Of a stretch of 64,000 bases of DNA, positions 45,601-53,984 are shown in pieces. The position numbers were made by a program, and so were the translations under genes. The stretch's first letter is position 1. Each line of letters opens with the position of its first letter. Source of the stretch: Albidovulum sp. bin36 (GTDB taxonomy: Bacteria > Pseudomonadota > Alphaproteobacteria > Rhodobacterales > Rhodobacteraceae); assembly GCA_002238565.1 (NCBI GenBank), contig MPMP01000003.1, forward strand, positions 50,861-114,860, written 5' to 3'. The notes beneath the pieces are model-generated. The model was not told the DNA's origin. It saw only the letters and a list, made by a program, of their open reading frames with translations, and made no database searches.

Positions 45601-46685
45601 TGGTTCCAACTCATGAGCTTCAAATGCATTATCGCTCTCAGGTATCTTCCCTAATCAACAAATCGAACGAAATCTTCTATCGGGGCAATCTCGTGGTGCC
45701 GCCTTCAACACTGGAACGGGATCAGGATTTCGGCTTCAGGCTCGTCCGGGTGCCGGGAGTCTATGCCTCAGGTACAAATCCCGTCGAAGCCAGGCGAATT
45801 GTGGATGCAATTGCTAATCATGCTGGCCAAACGACAGAAATGTCGATTGGCGTGGTTACGTTTTCGTCAGCGCAGATGGACAAAATCGAATCCCTTCTGG
45901 ACGACGAGCGGCGAAAGAACGAAACTCTTGACCAATACTTGAATGCCGATTGGCCAGAGCCGGTGTTTGTGAAGAACATTGAGAATGTTCAGGGAGATGA
46001 ACGCGACATCATACTTATCAGCGTTGGCTACGGTCCGGACGAACCGGATGGACGCTTGTCCAGCCAGAACTTCGGTCCCGTCAACATGCTTGACGGAGAA
46101 AAGAGGCTGAACGTTCTGTTTTCCCGGGCAAGGTACCGCTGCGACGTGTTCGTGTCTTTCGACCCCCGCGACATTCGCACTGCTTCCTCCTCGAACCGCG
46201 GCCCCGCCATCTTGCAACAATTTCTGCTGCATGCCAGCCGCAAGAGCGGTGAGGAGGGCCTTGCCTCAAATCTACCAGGTGAGACTGAAGGAAAACGAGT
46301 GGATGACGTGACCAAAGGTTGGCAGCAAATATTCGCCCCGTATCCGCGGAATCTATTTGACCAAGTCATTGCAAAGCATATCAAGGAATCGGGATACTTG
46401 GTCGAACATCAGCAGGGTCCAAAAGGGTTCCGGATTGACTTGGTGGCTTGCCAAGCGGACCAACCAAAGGCCGGGATGCTTGCGGTGGTCCACGACGGGG
46501 AAAATTATCGCGCGATGAACAGCGAAAGCGAACGTGACAGGCTGTTCAAGGACGTGCTCGAGAGCCGCCGCTGGAATGTTCACCGGATCTGGATTACAGA
46601 TTGGTTTAATGATCCGTTGAAGGAACGGAATCGCCTGGCCGATGCCTTGAATGCGGTATTTAGTTCATCAGCAACACCCAATTGA
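42696..46685 (+). CDS. Giant SF1 helicase (COG1112/Dna2-like) with DUF4011-like N-terminus and MTES_1575-type nuclease-like C-terminus
   Basis: 1329 residues, start ATG with AGGGAG. N-terminal ~120 residues resemble DUF4011 (REYLVDSDSRNSLINSKTK ... FLSLRKKNESM). Walker A GPPGTGKS is at 311-318 and Walker B LLMDEASQ at 897-904, with a ~580-residue insertion of helical charged sequence typical of this group; then VVGDEQQMPPTSFF, LQMHYRSQVSSLI and the motif V-VI region IENVQGDERDIILISVGY / EKRLNVLFSRARYR. The C-terminus (about 1225-1315) has the MTES_1575 layout (RIDLVA ... NVHRIWITDWFNDP), but the usual catalytic E-C-D-G reads VHDG (1265-1268), so nuclease activity may be lost. Related helicases occur in antiphage systems (Mokosh uses a COG1112 helicase); role here unproven. 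Confidence 0.85.
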   Translation: MAVARDRDQLDEILKEIREYLVDSDSRNSLINSKTKQDASPTLEIVNELTDNVFLSLRKKNESMTIQALGTAAGDSEVNSQQDSSTEFDAKSTDLALSTNQKPGELYELLLKIARTARTNEDEMGVNTLFLAMGTLHWSDPSDEKFSSPLILLPVRLIPDRRKKIFTLKGRTEDELFNNLPLQKRLRQDFGILLDNIDLVEADENWLPSTYFSAVSEEISEYGHWTIQPDTMCIGFYSLVKDLMFRDLIPENWPKDDLRKHPQIKRLLLPTLRAEGDKGPRSEAPIVVDADSSQLRVIQNVLNNQSIVIQGPPGTGKSQTITNIIASALHDGKNVLFISEKMAALSVVHDRLKKAGLGSLCLELHSKKSDPAIVMNEFQKTLDASDADSTGEEQVRSYSNRLSEIRNLLHRPFPKIDSTPYSTLEEIIWFEDLGVSSPMIRLDGLARLSNSKRQELAELIDDYCKKLKAAGPLREHPFFGAERIDPDRRGLKDDLESAVQTCQQYLRYIESELTSVQKEIPVSPAVLTWMEKSIGDLAPYKLGYLELAAKLDDELLKTYERGVFLPGAWTGSVKELEILLEYLRRRIIIRWPRELFDILNDFKQLKKSDMVDRLKKLIEIRKIVEEAASGIGIKTVDYASLSTLLKLLNDLDRCRPRGLTEISSRDTIKIKIKWNNNQMPFAKSIQALNQSLEKYFSRIDYKFTKTGLSWREDVGFTNFSKILSRMWKEVDRYPEWNQLASRKAELVESGLEPLAEALDSDRNRLCDGVNEFCLSTAKARWSHMAKEEPEFAKLELFENDRDRLTKQFRDHEHWQFLTNKQTILSNHRKNLPDKNCKEAAWIRAHLDKKGRPPPVREIFKNIATNRFPQRVKPVMMMSPTSVAQFLPPGQVKFDLLLMDEASQIRVEDALGAIARAEKFAVVGDEQQMPPTSFFTKMSGIDPDEVIEDSAKIPKPIDYESILTLCRAKMVPTHELQMHYRSQVSSLINKSNEIFYRGNLVVPPSTLERDQDFGFRLVRVPGVYASGTNPVEARRIVDAIANHAGQTTEMSIGVVTFSSAQMDKIESLLDDERRKNETLDQYLNADWPEPVFVKNIENVQGDERDIILISVGYGPDEPDGRLSSQNFGPVNMLDGEKRLNVLFSRARYRCDVFVSFDPRDIRTASSSNRGPAILQQFLLHASRKSGEEGLASNLPGETEGKRVDDVTKGWQQIFAPYPRNLFDQVIAKHIKESGYLVEHQQGPKGFRIDLVACQADQPKAGMLAVVHDGENYRAMNSESERDRLFKDVLESRRWNVHRIWITDWFNDPLKERNRLADALNAVFSSSATPN

Positions 46686-47822
46686 GCTCGTCAAGCGAGA
46701 CGAGTTGCAACTCAGGACGAGTTCTCGATTTGGGCGGCTCCAGGCTTCCATGCGAACGAATACGAAACCCAAGTTGGCGCTTTTCGATTTGGCATTGGCC
46801 GATCAGAGCAATTATTTTTTTTGACTTAAGCACACAATATGTTGATTTTTTGACTCCAAAGCCAGCATGTTGCGGATTGCTTGCCGATATCCTGTTTGCA
46901 GGGACAAAAAGTGCGTCGATTCGGCAAGATTCCAATCCCGGTGCGGAGTAGGACCAGATATCGCGGGCCGCCGGCGTAGAACCCGGACTTCGCTGCTTCA
47001 GATGCGTTCCGGCCGCTTAGTACCGCCGATCTGGAATCAACAGAATCTTCAAAAAGTAGGGACAGGGTTAAATTCGCCTCGATATCAATGACTATTTCTC
47101 AACAGATTGCGGAAAGTCATTTTTGAAAATTGCAAACTTGGGCTAAATAGCCGAGCGATTGAAACAGTTCGGCACGATAGCCTAACAGTCAACCTAGACA
47201 AAAGTGCTAGCCCGGAGTTATCTTTCGCAAGCATGAATCTTGGCCTAGCGAACGATGTCGAGGTTACGCTAAGCTCTGAATCCTGCAGGACTAAATTGCA
47301 AATTGAAGAGGGCTGCAGCATTTCGCGCGCTGCAAGATGGCGAAAGTCGCCTGTTTACCTGCCCGGCAATACATCGACTCGGAGACGAGCCCGAGGCTCT
47401 CGTCCTCGGCGGAATTGAATACGTTTATTCCACCCGCATTGGCTGTGGCGAGTGCTCGACGCGCCGGCTCGCCGGCGACGAGGTCCGGGAATTCCATTCG
47501 ATGCTCTCGGCGGTGGCTGAAGCGGGTCGGCCACCCGGATGGAGCAATACCGGGCGGTCCCGAACGCCGGCGGCTGCTTCCCGAACGCCTGCAAGCCGGG
47601 CTCGCACGGCACGCCATATGAATGGATTCGAGGGACTGATGTCGACGAACTGCGCACGGGGAGGGCAAGTGCAAGCAAATGCGCAAGTGCACATGCCCGC
47701 GGATGAAGGAGATTCCCGTCCGCGACGGAAAGGACGCGCTCAAAGTCAACCGGTTCGAGGCGGACATCACCTCTATGGCCGGCGGGCGAACCAACAGCAG
47801 CACCTTCGCCGCCGACATGGAA
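46686..47822. other. Intergenic region with decayed sequence, no supported gene
   Basis: About 1.1 kb. AT-rich at 46800-46860 (a run of T, possible terminator region of the helicase gene), GC-rich from 47340. Between 47300 and 47820 overlapping frames on both strands look like fragments of lost genes (for example KEIPVRDGKDALKVNRFEADITS at about 47704-47770), but I cannot name a family. Confidence 0.45.
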
Positions 47823-47930
47823 GTCGGCGGTGACAATCAAAGTCAAGCAATAGGGAAAAAATTGGCAATCCCGCAAGAGCGCGGGGAATCGCGTATATCC
47901 CGCGCTTCCGCACAGCCATCGACACATAAT
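47823..47930 (-). repeat. Dispersed palindromic repeat, copy B
   Basis: Inverse-orientation copy of the element at 25953-26062, about 80% identical by eye over 108 bp, with the same stem (arms GCGCGGG / CCCGCGC), the shared GGCTGTGCGGAAGCGCGGGA segment and the CTATTGCTTGAC end. It abuts, and may have truncated, the ABC ATPase fragment that follows. Confidence 0.8.
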
Positions 47931-48252
47931 TATCGACAGGGGCGAATTCGCTTGGGTGGGCACGCCCGAGGAAGTCTTTCATCGTCCGAACTCGTCGTTC
48001 GTCGCCGACTTCGCGGGAGCCGAAAACAAGTTTCCCGTAAAGGCATCCTTTCGGAAGGGCGAAGTTCGACTTGCCGCCCGCAGGCTGGAGCATACCGCCA
48101 AGCTGCCGCTGCCCGGCGCCGGCGGCAAGGAAGGAGTCAATGCGCCAATTCCGGTCGAAGGCGCGGTCGACGCGCACTGCAACTATTCCCGGATTCATCG
48201 GCTGCAGGGCAATTCCTTCGTTCAGCGAACCGCGCCTGCCGCCTTCTCGTAG
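47931..48252 (+). pseudogene. C-terminal fragment of an ABC transporter ATPase (MalK/PotA-like)
   Basis: The frame begins IIDRGEFAWVGTPEEVFHRPNSSFVADFAGAENKF, the stereotyped sequence after the ATPase core of MalK/PotA/FbpC-type subunits, and continues through a TOBE-like stretch to the stop at 48250-48252. Walker A, signature and Walker B are all missing, removed up to the edge of repeat copy B. Its last 31 bases overlap the ROK gene on the opposite strand. Confidence 0.7.
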
Positions 48253-49460
48253 CCTGCCGCCTCCTCGCGGGGGGCTGTGAGATATGTTTGCGAGAGCACG
48301 TCGAGATACGTCCCCTTGAGCACGAGATCCCCCTCGATCTGCGACAGCTCCAGACGGACGGTTTGGTAGATGCTCGGAAGAAGGGACGCCTTGACGTATT
48401 TCGCGATTGCGCCGCGGAACGGCGGGCCGAAGGCGGTGTATTCGTCGCCGATAACTACAATGTCCGGGTTCGCGAAATTTACGCAGTTCGTTATTCCCTG
48501 AGCGAGATAGCGCGCGACGCGATCGACTTCCGCCACCGCAAGCATGTCGCCGGCGTGATAGGCTTCCACGACATCGGCAAAGCGCGACTCGGAGGTCAGC
48601 GCGGTATCCGGATTTCCGTCGGCATATTCGCGTACGTTGCGAAGGAGCGCGATCCGCGAAGAAAAGAGTTCCAGACAGCCGTGATTTCCGCACTTGCACC
48701 GCGGTCCGTTGACATCGATCGACGTATGGCCGAGCTCGCCGGCAAGTCCGAGACTCCCGCGATAGACCTCGCCGTTGGTAACCAGCGCCGAACCGATGCC
48801 CTGCCCCGCGGAAACGTAGAGCAGCACCTTCGCGCCGGACGGCTTCGCCTGCGTCCGCCAGACCGTGAGCGCGGCGGCCTTGGCATCGTGGATCGAGTAG
48901 ACCGGAATCGAGCTGTAGCGCTCGCGGAGCGAGCGCACGAGATCGAAGGCCTGCCAATCGGGGCTCTCGGTCATTAGGATCACGCGCTCGTCGCGCTCCA
49001 GGAACGGCCCCGGAACCGCGACTCCCATGCCGTCGATTTTCGGATTCAAGGCCGCGAGCCGGTCGACGCGGGCCGCGATCCTATCGAATGTCGCCGCAGG
49101 CGGCTGCCCCGTTGTGATTCGCCCCTCGCTCTCTTCAAGAGTTTCTCCGGCCAGACTGTAGAGCCCGACCGAGAAACTGCGCCGCTGCAGGCGTACGCAT
49201 ACAATGAAACGACCGCTGCATGCGAAACTCAGCCTTATCGAGCGGCGCCCGCGGCCGCCCTTGACGAAGCCGATTTCCTCAACGATGCCGTCCTCGATTA
49301 AAAGGCTAATGGCGCGGGTAACCGTAGCCTGGTCGAGTCCCGAGGCCACGCTGATGTCCTTGCGAGAACAAGGTCCGAATTCCTGCATCGCCGAAAGGAT
49401 GACCCGACGATTGAATTCCTGCACGTTGCCAATGGACAAGCCTTTCCGTCCCAGGTTCAT
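48222..49460 (-). CDS. ROK-family transcriptional repressor (NagC/XylR type)
   Basis: 412 residues. N-terminal winged helix (NRRVILSAMQEFGPCSRKDISVASGLDQATVTRAISLLIEDGIVEEIGF, 17-65) plus a ROK sugar-kinase-like domain with MGVAVPGPF, LLYVSAGQGIGSALVTNGEVYRGSLGLAGELGHTSID and the zinc-binding CKCGNHGCLE. Such proteins repress sugar-catabolic genes and release DNA when sugar or sugar phosphate binds. It stands at the left edge of the sugar regulon; a palindrome with the core of the regulon's dyads lies about 63 bp upstream of its start, suggesting autoregulation. Confidence 0.92.
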   Translation of the reverse strand: MNLGRKGLSIGNVQEFNRRVILSAMQEFGPCSRKDISVASGLDQATVTRAISLLIEDGIVEEIGFVKGGRGRRSIRLSFACSGRFIVCVRLQRRSFSVGLYSLAGETLEESEGRITTGQPPAATFDRIAARVDRLAALNPKIDGMGVAVPGPFLERDERVILMTESPDWQAFDLVRSLRERYSSIPVYSIHDAKAAALTVWRTQAKPSGAKVLLYVSAGQGIGSALVTNGEVYRGSLGLAGELGHTSIDVNGPRCKCGNHGCLELFSSRIALLRNVREYADGNPDTALTSESRFADVVEAYHAGDMLAVAEVDRVARYLAQGITNCVNFANPDIVVIGDEYTAFGPPFRGAIAKYVKASLLPSIYQTVRLELSQIEGDLVLKGTYLDVLSQTYLTAPREEAAGYEKAAGAVR

Positions 49461-49522
49461 CAGGCGCTCCTAGATTTTTTTTGCCGAGAGACAGGTTAGT
49501 GGGATTCTTGCGGACTGCAAGC

Positions 49523-49534
49523 AAATTGCAATTT
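49523..49534. promoter_or_regulatory. Palindrome AAATTGCAATTT upstream of the ROK gene
   Basis: A perfect 12-bp palindrome 63 bp before the ROK start. Its AATTGC/GCAATT arms are those of the longer dyads at 53961-53984 and 63422-63445, so it may be an autoregulatory site. Short AT-rich palindromes can occur by chance. Confidence 0.4.
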
Positions 49535-50158
49535 CGAAAGAAGGAACTGCCCGCCGTCGATATAGCCTCCGGGGACCGCTTCGGACTATTCGCCCTTCTT
49601 CCCAGCTCAGCGCCTTTGCCCCTGACCGGGCCGATCGAGCAAAGTCGCCGACAATGCCGCGCAGTATCTGAGCGTGGCCGCCGCCGCCCGAAGAAGCCAA
49701 GCATTCATGAACTCAAGCCATCGAGAGCCCGTGGCGCGCGGGGGCAAGCCACTGGCGCATGCCGACATTCCCGATAGCTGCCGATTGCGGCCCGCGGCGA
49801 GGAGAATGTCAAGCGCGGCATGCCGGCGTTCGAGCAATTGCGCGCCGGTCGAAGCCCGGAAGAGCCTGGACGGGGAAAATGTCGCGGAATCATTGGGGCG
49901 AAGGGAATGTACTTCAGAGCTTTTTCCGCTCCGCCTGCATCGCCGTTCAGAAAACTTGATTTTGCATGGCATCAGCTCGTCGCGATTGAAAAATTGAATT
50001 TCAGCCTTGGGAAAAGTCCGGGTCGGAGCGGCGAAGCGCTCGTTGGCCAATTATGCGGCAGGCAGCCTGTCCGAGAGCCGATTGGCTACAAGTGGTCGAG
50101 GAACGGTTGCGCGGCAAATGTTCCGTGTCGCGAGTAATTCAGTCGCTATGGCCGCTCA
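49535..50158. other. Intergenic region, no supported gene
   Basis: About 620 bp between the ROK promoter and the 3' end of the PfkB gene. No credible open frame or RNA. Confidence 0.55.
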
Positions 50159-51007
50159 TTAGCGATTCATATGGCTTCGCGTACCCGACGAGGCGCAGGA
50201 AAGCGCAGCGAATCGGTTCGCGCTTTCGAGCGCAGGGACGAATTCCGAGTTCTCCGAGTATGCGTGGCAGAAGGCTCCGTGAAAAATGTCGCCGGCGCCA
50301 AGCGAGTCGACAACCGGAACCTCCAGGGCCGGAATCTCGCCCCTCCGGCGGCCGTCCTGCCAAATCACGCCGCGCGGACCGCGTGTCATCGCCCAGCGCT
50401 CGATGCCGAGCGCGGCGCATTCGGCCGCGAAGGCATCGGCCCCTCCGGCAAAGAACTCTTCCGATACGATTGGGATATCGGCCAGTCGCAGATATTCCCG
50501 CGAACAGTTTTTCCAACCGCCGCAATCGAGGATGACGGGGCCTTTGAAATCCCGAATCGCCTCGCGATGACGCTGTACGAATGGCCGCTCGTATTGATCC
50601 AGCTGGATCAAGTCGTACTCGCTATCGAACAAGTCGGGCAGATCTCGCACATGCGCGCATTCTTCGCTGGCGGAGTTGATAATCATCCGGTCTCCGCTGC
50701 TTCGCGTCGAAACGACAGTGGATACGGGGATGCGGAAGTTCGGGTCGGCGCATAGATTCACGGGCTTTACGCCAAACTTGCGAAGGTCGTCGTAGAGAAG
50801 CGCTTGAAAGGGCCCGCCGGAGCCAAAGGAAGAGGCCAGGTGCGCCTCGCCGCCCAAATAGCCGAAGGCGACCGCGGCGTTCAGCGCCGAGCCGCCCGGA
50901 ATAATGTCGTTTGCAAGCGCTCTAACCTTTGAGTCCGCTTGCGGATACTCATCGACGAGATTGGTCAGGTCGATTACGGAGCGCCCTATGAAAAGTGCCT
51001 TGCTCAC
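50159..51007 (-). CDS. PfkB-family carbohydrate kinase
   Basis: 282 residues from a GTG start. The N-terminal di-glycine motif is PGGSALNAAVAFGYLGG (37-53) and the C-terminal anion-hole/catalytic motif is DSLGAGDIFHGAF (around 233-245, Asp as base). The middle carries a short lid. It would phosphorylate a sugar or polyol taken up by the regulon's importers; fructose or a related ketose fits the neighbouring GH32 enzyme but is not proven. It ends about 230 bp from the GH32 gene, on the same strand. Confidence 0.88.
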   Translation of the reverse strand: MSKALFIGRSVIDLTNLVDEYPQADSKVRALANDIIPGGSALNAAVAFGYLGGEAHLASSFGSGGPFQALLYDDLRKFGVKPVNLCADPNFRIPVSTVVSTRSSGDRMIINSASEECAHVRDLPDLFDSEYDLIQLDQYERPFVQRHREAIRDFKGPVILDCGGWKNCSREYLRLADIPIVSEEFFAGGADAFAAECAALGIERWAMTRGPRGVIWQDGRRRGEIPALEVPVVDSLGAGDIFHGAFCHAYSENSEFVPALESANRFAALSCASSGTRSHMNR

Positions 51008-51241
51008 CTTGGCGCGACACGCGGTCCCCGCGAGCCTTCGTCAACGCATCCTGTTGCCGCCCTGTGCATTCCGGTCTCGGAATCGCAGGGCGGCCTAAGG
51101 CGAATGCGCACCGTGTCCGAGCGCGAATTCAGCAGGCTTTTGCATGGGGGTTTCTCGAATGGCACGCGTAAACATTCCTCGGAAGCCGAATTCGCCGGCT
51201 GCTTAATTTCGGCCAAAAGCATTCGGGGCCATTTAGACCGG

Positions 51242-52726
51242 TCAGCGGCGAAACGCGAGATCGCGGAATCGGGCTACGCCCTCCTGCAGGAACAATCCCC
51301 ATGCGGCTCCCGAGCTTTCGCAGACGCGATAGCTCGCTACGACTTGCTCCGCGACGTAGCACTCCACCGCCGAGCCCTTGCGCAACAGCTGAACGCGATA
51401 TCGCCCGTCCGCGGGCGCGAAGGCCAGCGGGCGCTCTACAAGAGGAGCTTCGATTTCGGGGGCGACATTTATGCCGTGGCGCTCGTTCAGAACGAGACTG
51501 TCCCACAGCGGATCCATGGCGCTCGGCCAGCGGTCGAACAGGACCCTGCCCTTCATCGGCTCGATCGACAGCATGTAGCCGCTTTCCAGATTTTCGCCGC
51601 CCTTCGCCTCGATCAGAACGCCCACCGCCTCGGTATTCGCTTCGGGCTCTATCACCATGTCCAAAAGAACGTCGTCGCGCTCCGGCCCGTTAAGGAAGGC
51701 ATAGGCGAATTCGCCCTGCGCAAAGCAGGTAATCCCGTCGTCCGCCTGCCAGTCTCCCAGTTCCGGGCTGAATTCATAGGCGATCTCGTCCGAATAGCTC
51801 GCCGCGACCTCCGGCAGCAGCCGGCAGGTCAGCGTGCCGTCCCGATGCGAAACCAGTTCCCGCGGCGAGCCGAGCTCGCCGCCCCAGACCCAGTGCTGAT
51901 CGGGGTCGTGATGCTTGCGGAACGGTATCCATGCGAAGCTCACGCGCCGCCTGCCGTCGCCGGCGGACTTCGCAGCGTAGAAGCGGCGGCCGTCGAGGCT
52001 GTCGAGCTTCCGACTTTCCCAGGGGCCTTCCGGCGAGCGCGCCACGCGATATACCGTCTGCATTCGTTCGGAATACCGGCTCTCCACCAAATACCACCAG
52101 TCGCCCAGCCGGAATAATTCGGGGCATTCGGGGCAATGCGTGAGCATCGACGACGCGAGAGGCGGTCCGACCTCCCATCGGTCCAGGTCCTGCGAGGTCG
52201 CGACTGCAACGCACCCGCGACGGAACAGGGGGCCTGTCTTCAGGCGCGCCGAAATCAGCATTTTGTATAAGCCGGATTCCGCGTCTCGGTAGACGAACGG
52301 GTCGCGCCAGTCGACGGTTTCGTACCAGCGCGGGTCGGGAGATATCAGCGGGTTGTCCGCGACTTTTTCCCAGTTGAGCAGATCGGTCGAAACGGCCTTG
52401 CAGATCGTCTGCGGCGACGAAGACTGCCGATTGTAGCCGGTGTAGAAAAAATGAAAGGCGCCGTCGCGCTCGATTACCGAGCCGGTCCAGATACCGTCGC
52501 CGTCGCATTCCCCCTGTTCGCCCGGGCCAAAGGCGTCCGGCATCGATTCCCAGCTTACGAGATCGTCGGATCGGAGATAGGCCGTCGAGACTCTCGCCCG
52601 CTCGACATATTCCCAGGCTCCGACGGGCGGCTGCGAAAAAAACAGGTGCCACTTGCCGCCGTGGTAGAAGGGCATCGTGTCGCCTGCCGCTGCGCCGCGC
52701 TCGGGAGAGTAGCCGAAGAGCCTCAT
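51242..52726 (-). CDS. Glycoside hydrolase family 32-like beta-fructosidase
   Basis: 494 residues, start ATG with AAGGAA upstream. The five-bladed propeller (about 1-330) has the three acidic sites of clan GH-J in the variant form of a poorly studied GH32 branch: AGDTMPFYHGGKWHLFF (nucleophile Asp16, replacing NDPNG), TVDWRDPFVYRD (RDP transition-state stabiliser) and THCPECPELFRLGDWWYLV (EC acid/base). A C-terminal beta-sandwich (about 345-494) follows. There is no signal peptide, so it acts on imported oligosaccharide or glycoside in the cytoplasm. It should release fructose or a related ketose for the PfkB kinase. Confidence 0.85.
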   Translation of the reverse strand: MRLFGYSPERGAAAGDTMPFYHGGKWHLFFSQPPVGAWEYVERARVSTAYLRSDDLVSWESMPDAFGPGEQGECDGDGIWTGSVIERDGAFHFFYTGYNRQSSSPQTICKAVSTDLLNWEKVADNPLISPDPRWYETVDWRDPFVYRDAESGLYKMLISARLKTGPLFRRGCVAVATSQDLDRWEVGPPLASSMLTHCPECPELFRLGDWWYLVESRYSERMQTVYRVARSPEGPWESRKLDSLDGRRFYAAKSAGDGRRRVSFAWIPFRKHHDPDQHWVWGGELGSPRELVSHRDGTLTCRLLPEVAASYSDEIAYEFSPELGDWQADDGITCFAQGEFAYAFLNGPERDDVLLDMVIEPEANTEAVGVLIEAKGGENLESGYMLSIEPMKGRVLFDRWPSAMDPLWDSLVLNERHGINVAPEIEAPLVERPLAFAPADGRYRVQLLRKGSAVECYVAEQVVASYRVCESSGAAWGLFLQEGVARFRDLAFRR

Positions 52727-52798
52727 CGGAATTCCTTTCCTTATCCGGGCGCCGGCGATCATGCCGCCGACGCCGAGAGCGTCGAAGGGCCTACTAGC

Positions 52799-53878
52799 CT
52801 ACTGGACGAATTCTTCCCAGTTCTTGGAGAAGTTGTCGATGAAGCCCGGAAGATCCGCGTCGGGATTGTGCACGCGGCTCAGGCTGCGGATGTCCTCGTC
52901 GGACAAAATGCATCCCTGAAGAAGACCGCTGGCATAGGTGTCCACGTTCGCGGCCGTAACCGGAATCAGGCTGAATAGCGGCTGCGTGTTTTCCACGGGG
53001 TGTCCGTGCAGGTAGTCGTAGAGCTGGACCAGGCCGAATCCGCCGACCATCCAGTGTCCGCCAATCGAGAAGTCAAGCTTGCCGTCCTTGATGAACTGCG
53101 CGACCTGCTCGTCGATGTCCGTAGTCACGATGCCGATGTCGTCGCGACCGGCTTGATCCACGGCGAACTGGCTGCCGAGTCCCGCGACCGCGCCTAGCAC
53201 GATGATGCCGTCGATTTCGCCCGGCGCGAAGCGAGCGATAAACTGTTCGGCGTACTTCTGGCCGTTCTCGCGATTAAGCCGGTCCCAGGCTTCTGCGATT
53301 AGCTCGACATCGTCATGCTGGTCGAGCACGCTCTTGACGCCGTCCCAAATCTCCTCGGCTGAAGTAACTCCTTTCTGGTTCCAGATCATCGCCACTTTCT
53401 TAAGTCCGAGCTCGACGGTGGTTTCGCCGATAGCCTCGCCCCAGGTCGTATTGTTCTGGGTAACCTGCGCGATAAAGTGCTCGCCTTCGTAATCGGTATC
53501 GTAGTTCGACACGACCAGACGACCGACGGCCACGCCCGGAATGTCGTTGTCTTCCAGAAGCCGAGCGACCTGAATGCCTGCCGGCGAAGTAAGCGGGTTG
53601 AAAATCAGCCCGTCCGGCTGGCTGGCGATTATCGATTCCGCCTGCGAAACGTGCTGCTCTTCCGAATTCTGGTCATCGAACTCCTTCAATTCGACGCCGA
53701 GGGCATCCGCGACGCAGCGTTCGAATCGATGCCTGTTGATGACCCATGGGTTGGTCTCGGGCTGACCGAGGTCGGCGATAACCAAATCTGTTCGCGCATG
53801 GCCGTCGGCAAGGGCCGGGGCTGCGAGCGGCAGCATGGCAGCCGTCGCGATAAGTGTCTTGAGAATCTTGGTAGTCAC
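52799..53878 (-). CDS. Sugar ABC transporter periplasmic binding protein (no adjacent permease)
   Basis: 359 residues. The start is GTG at 53878, 5 bases after AGGGAGG; upstream in-frame codons lack a ribosome site. Signal peptide TKILKTLIATAAMLPLAAPALADGH, then a type-1 sugar-binding fold (DLVIADLGQPETNPWVINRHRFERCVADALG ...). It is the first gene of the GH32/PfkB operon. Its likely partners are the ATPase and permease at 61165-62939, which lack a binding protein and have the same dyad in front of them. Confidence 0.88.
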   Translation of the reverse strand: MTTKILKTLIATAAMLPLAAPALADGHARTDLVIADLGQPETNPWVINRHRFERCVADALGVELKEFDDQNSEEQHVSQAESIIASQPDGLIFNPLTSPAGIQVARLLEDNDIPGVAVGRLVVSNYDTDYEGEHFIAQVTQNNTTWGEAIGETTVELGLKKVAMIWNQKGVTSAEEIWDGVKSVLDQHDDVELIAEAWDRLNRENGQKYAEQFIARFAPGEIDGIIVLGAVAGLGSQFAVDQAGRDDIGIVTTDIDEQVAQFIKDGKLDFSIGGHWMVGGFGLVQLYDYLHGHPVENTQPLFSLIPVTAANVDTYASGLLQGCILSDEDIRSLSRVHNPDADLPGFIDNFSKNWEEFVQ

Positions 53879-53960
53879 TTTAACCTCCCTGATTGGTTTT
53901 GGCGCGCGACGCGCCTTCGAAATTTCCGGACTAATCTCCGTACTCCTTTCTGGATGCCAC

Positions 53961-53984
53961 ATTAAATTGCGCTTTGCAATTAAT
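53961..53984. promoter_or_regulatory. 24-bp dyad operator candidate upstream of the binding protein
   Basis: ATTAAATTGC, 5-bp spacer, GCAATTAAT, located 83 bp before the GTG start. The element at 63422-63445 has the same length, arms and spacing with 19 of 24 bases identical. A ROK-repressor operator is the simplest reading. Confidence 0.65.

Noticed and set aside
46940..47095. Short frame containing RRRTRTSLLQM as a small protein
   Set aside because: No ribosome site, no family, and similar phrases arise by chance in GC-rich intergenic DNA.
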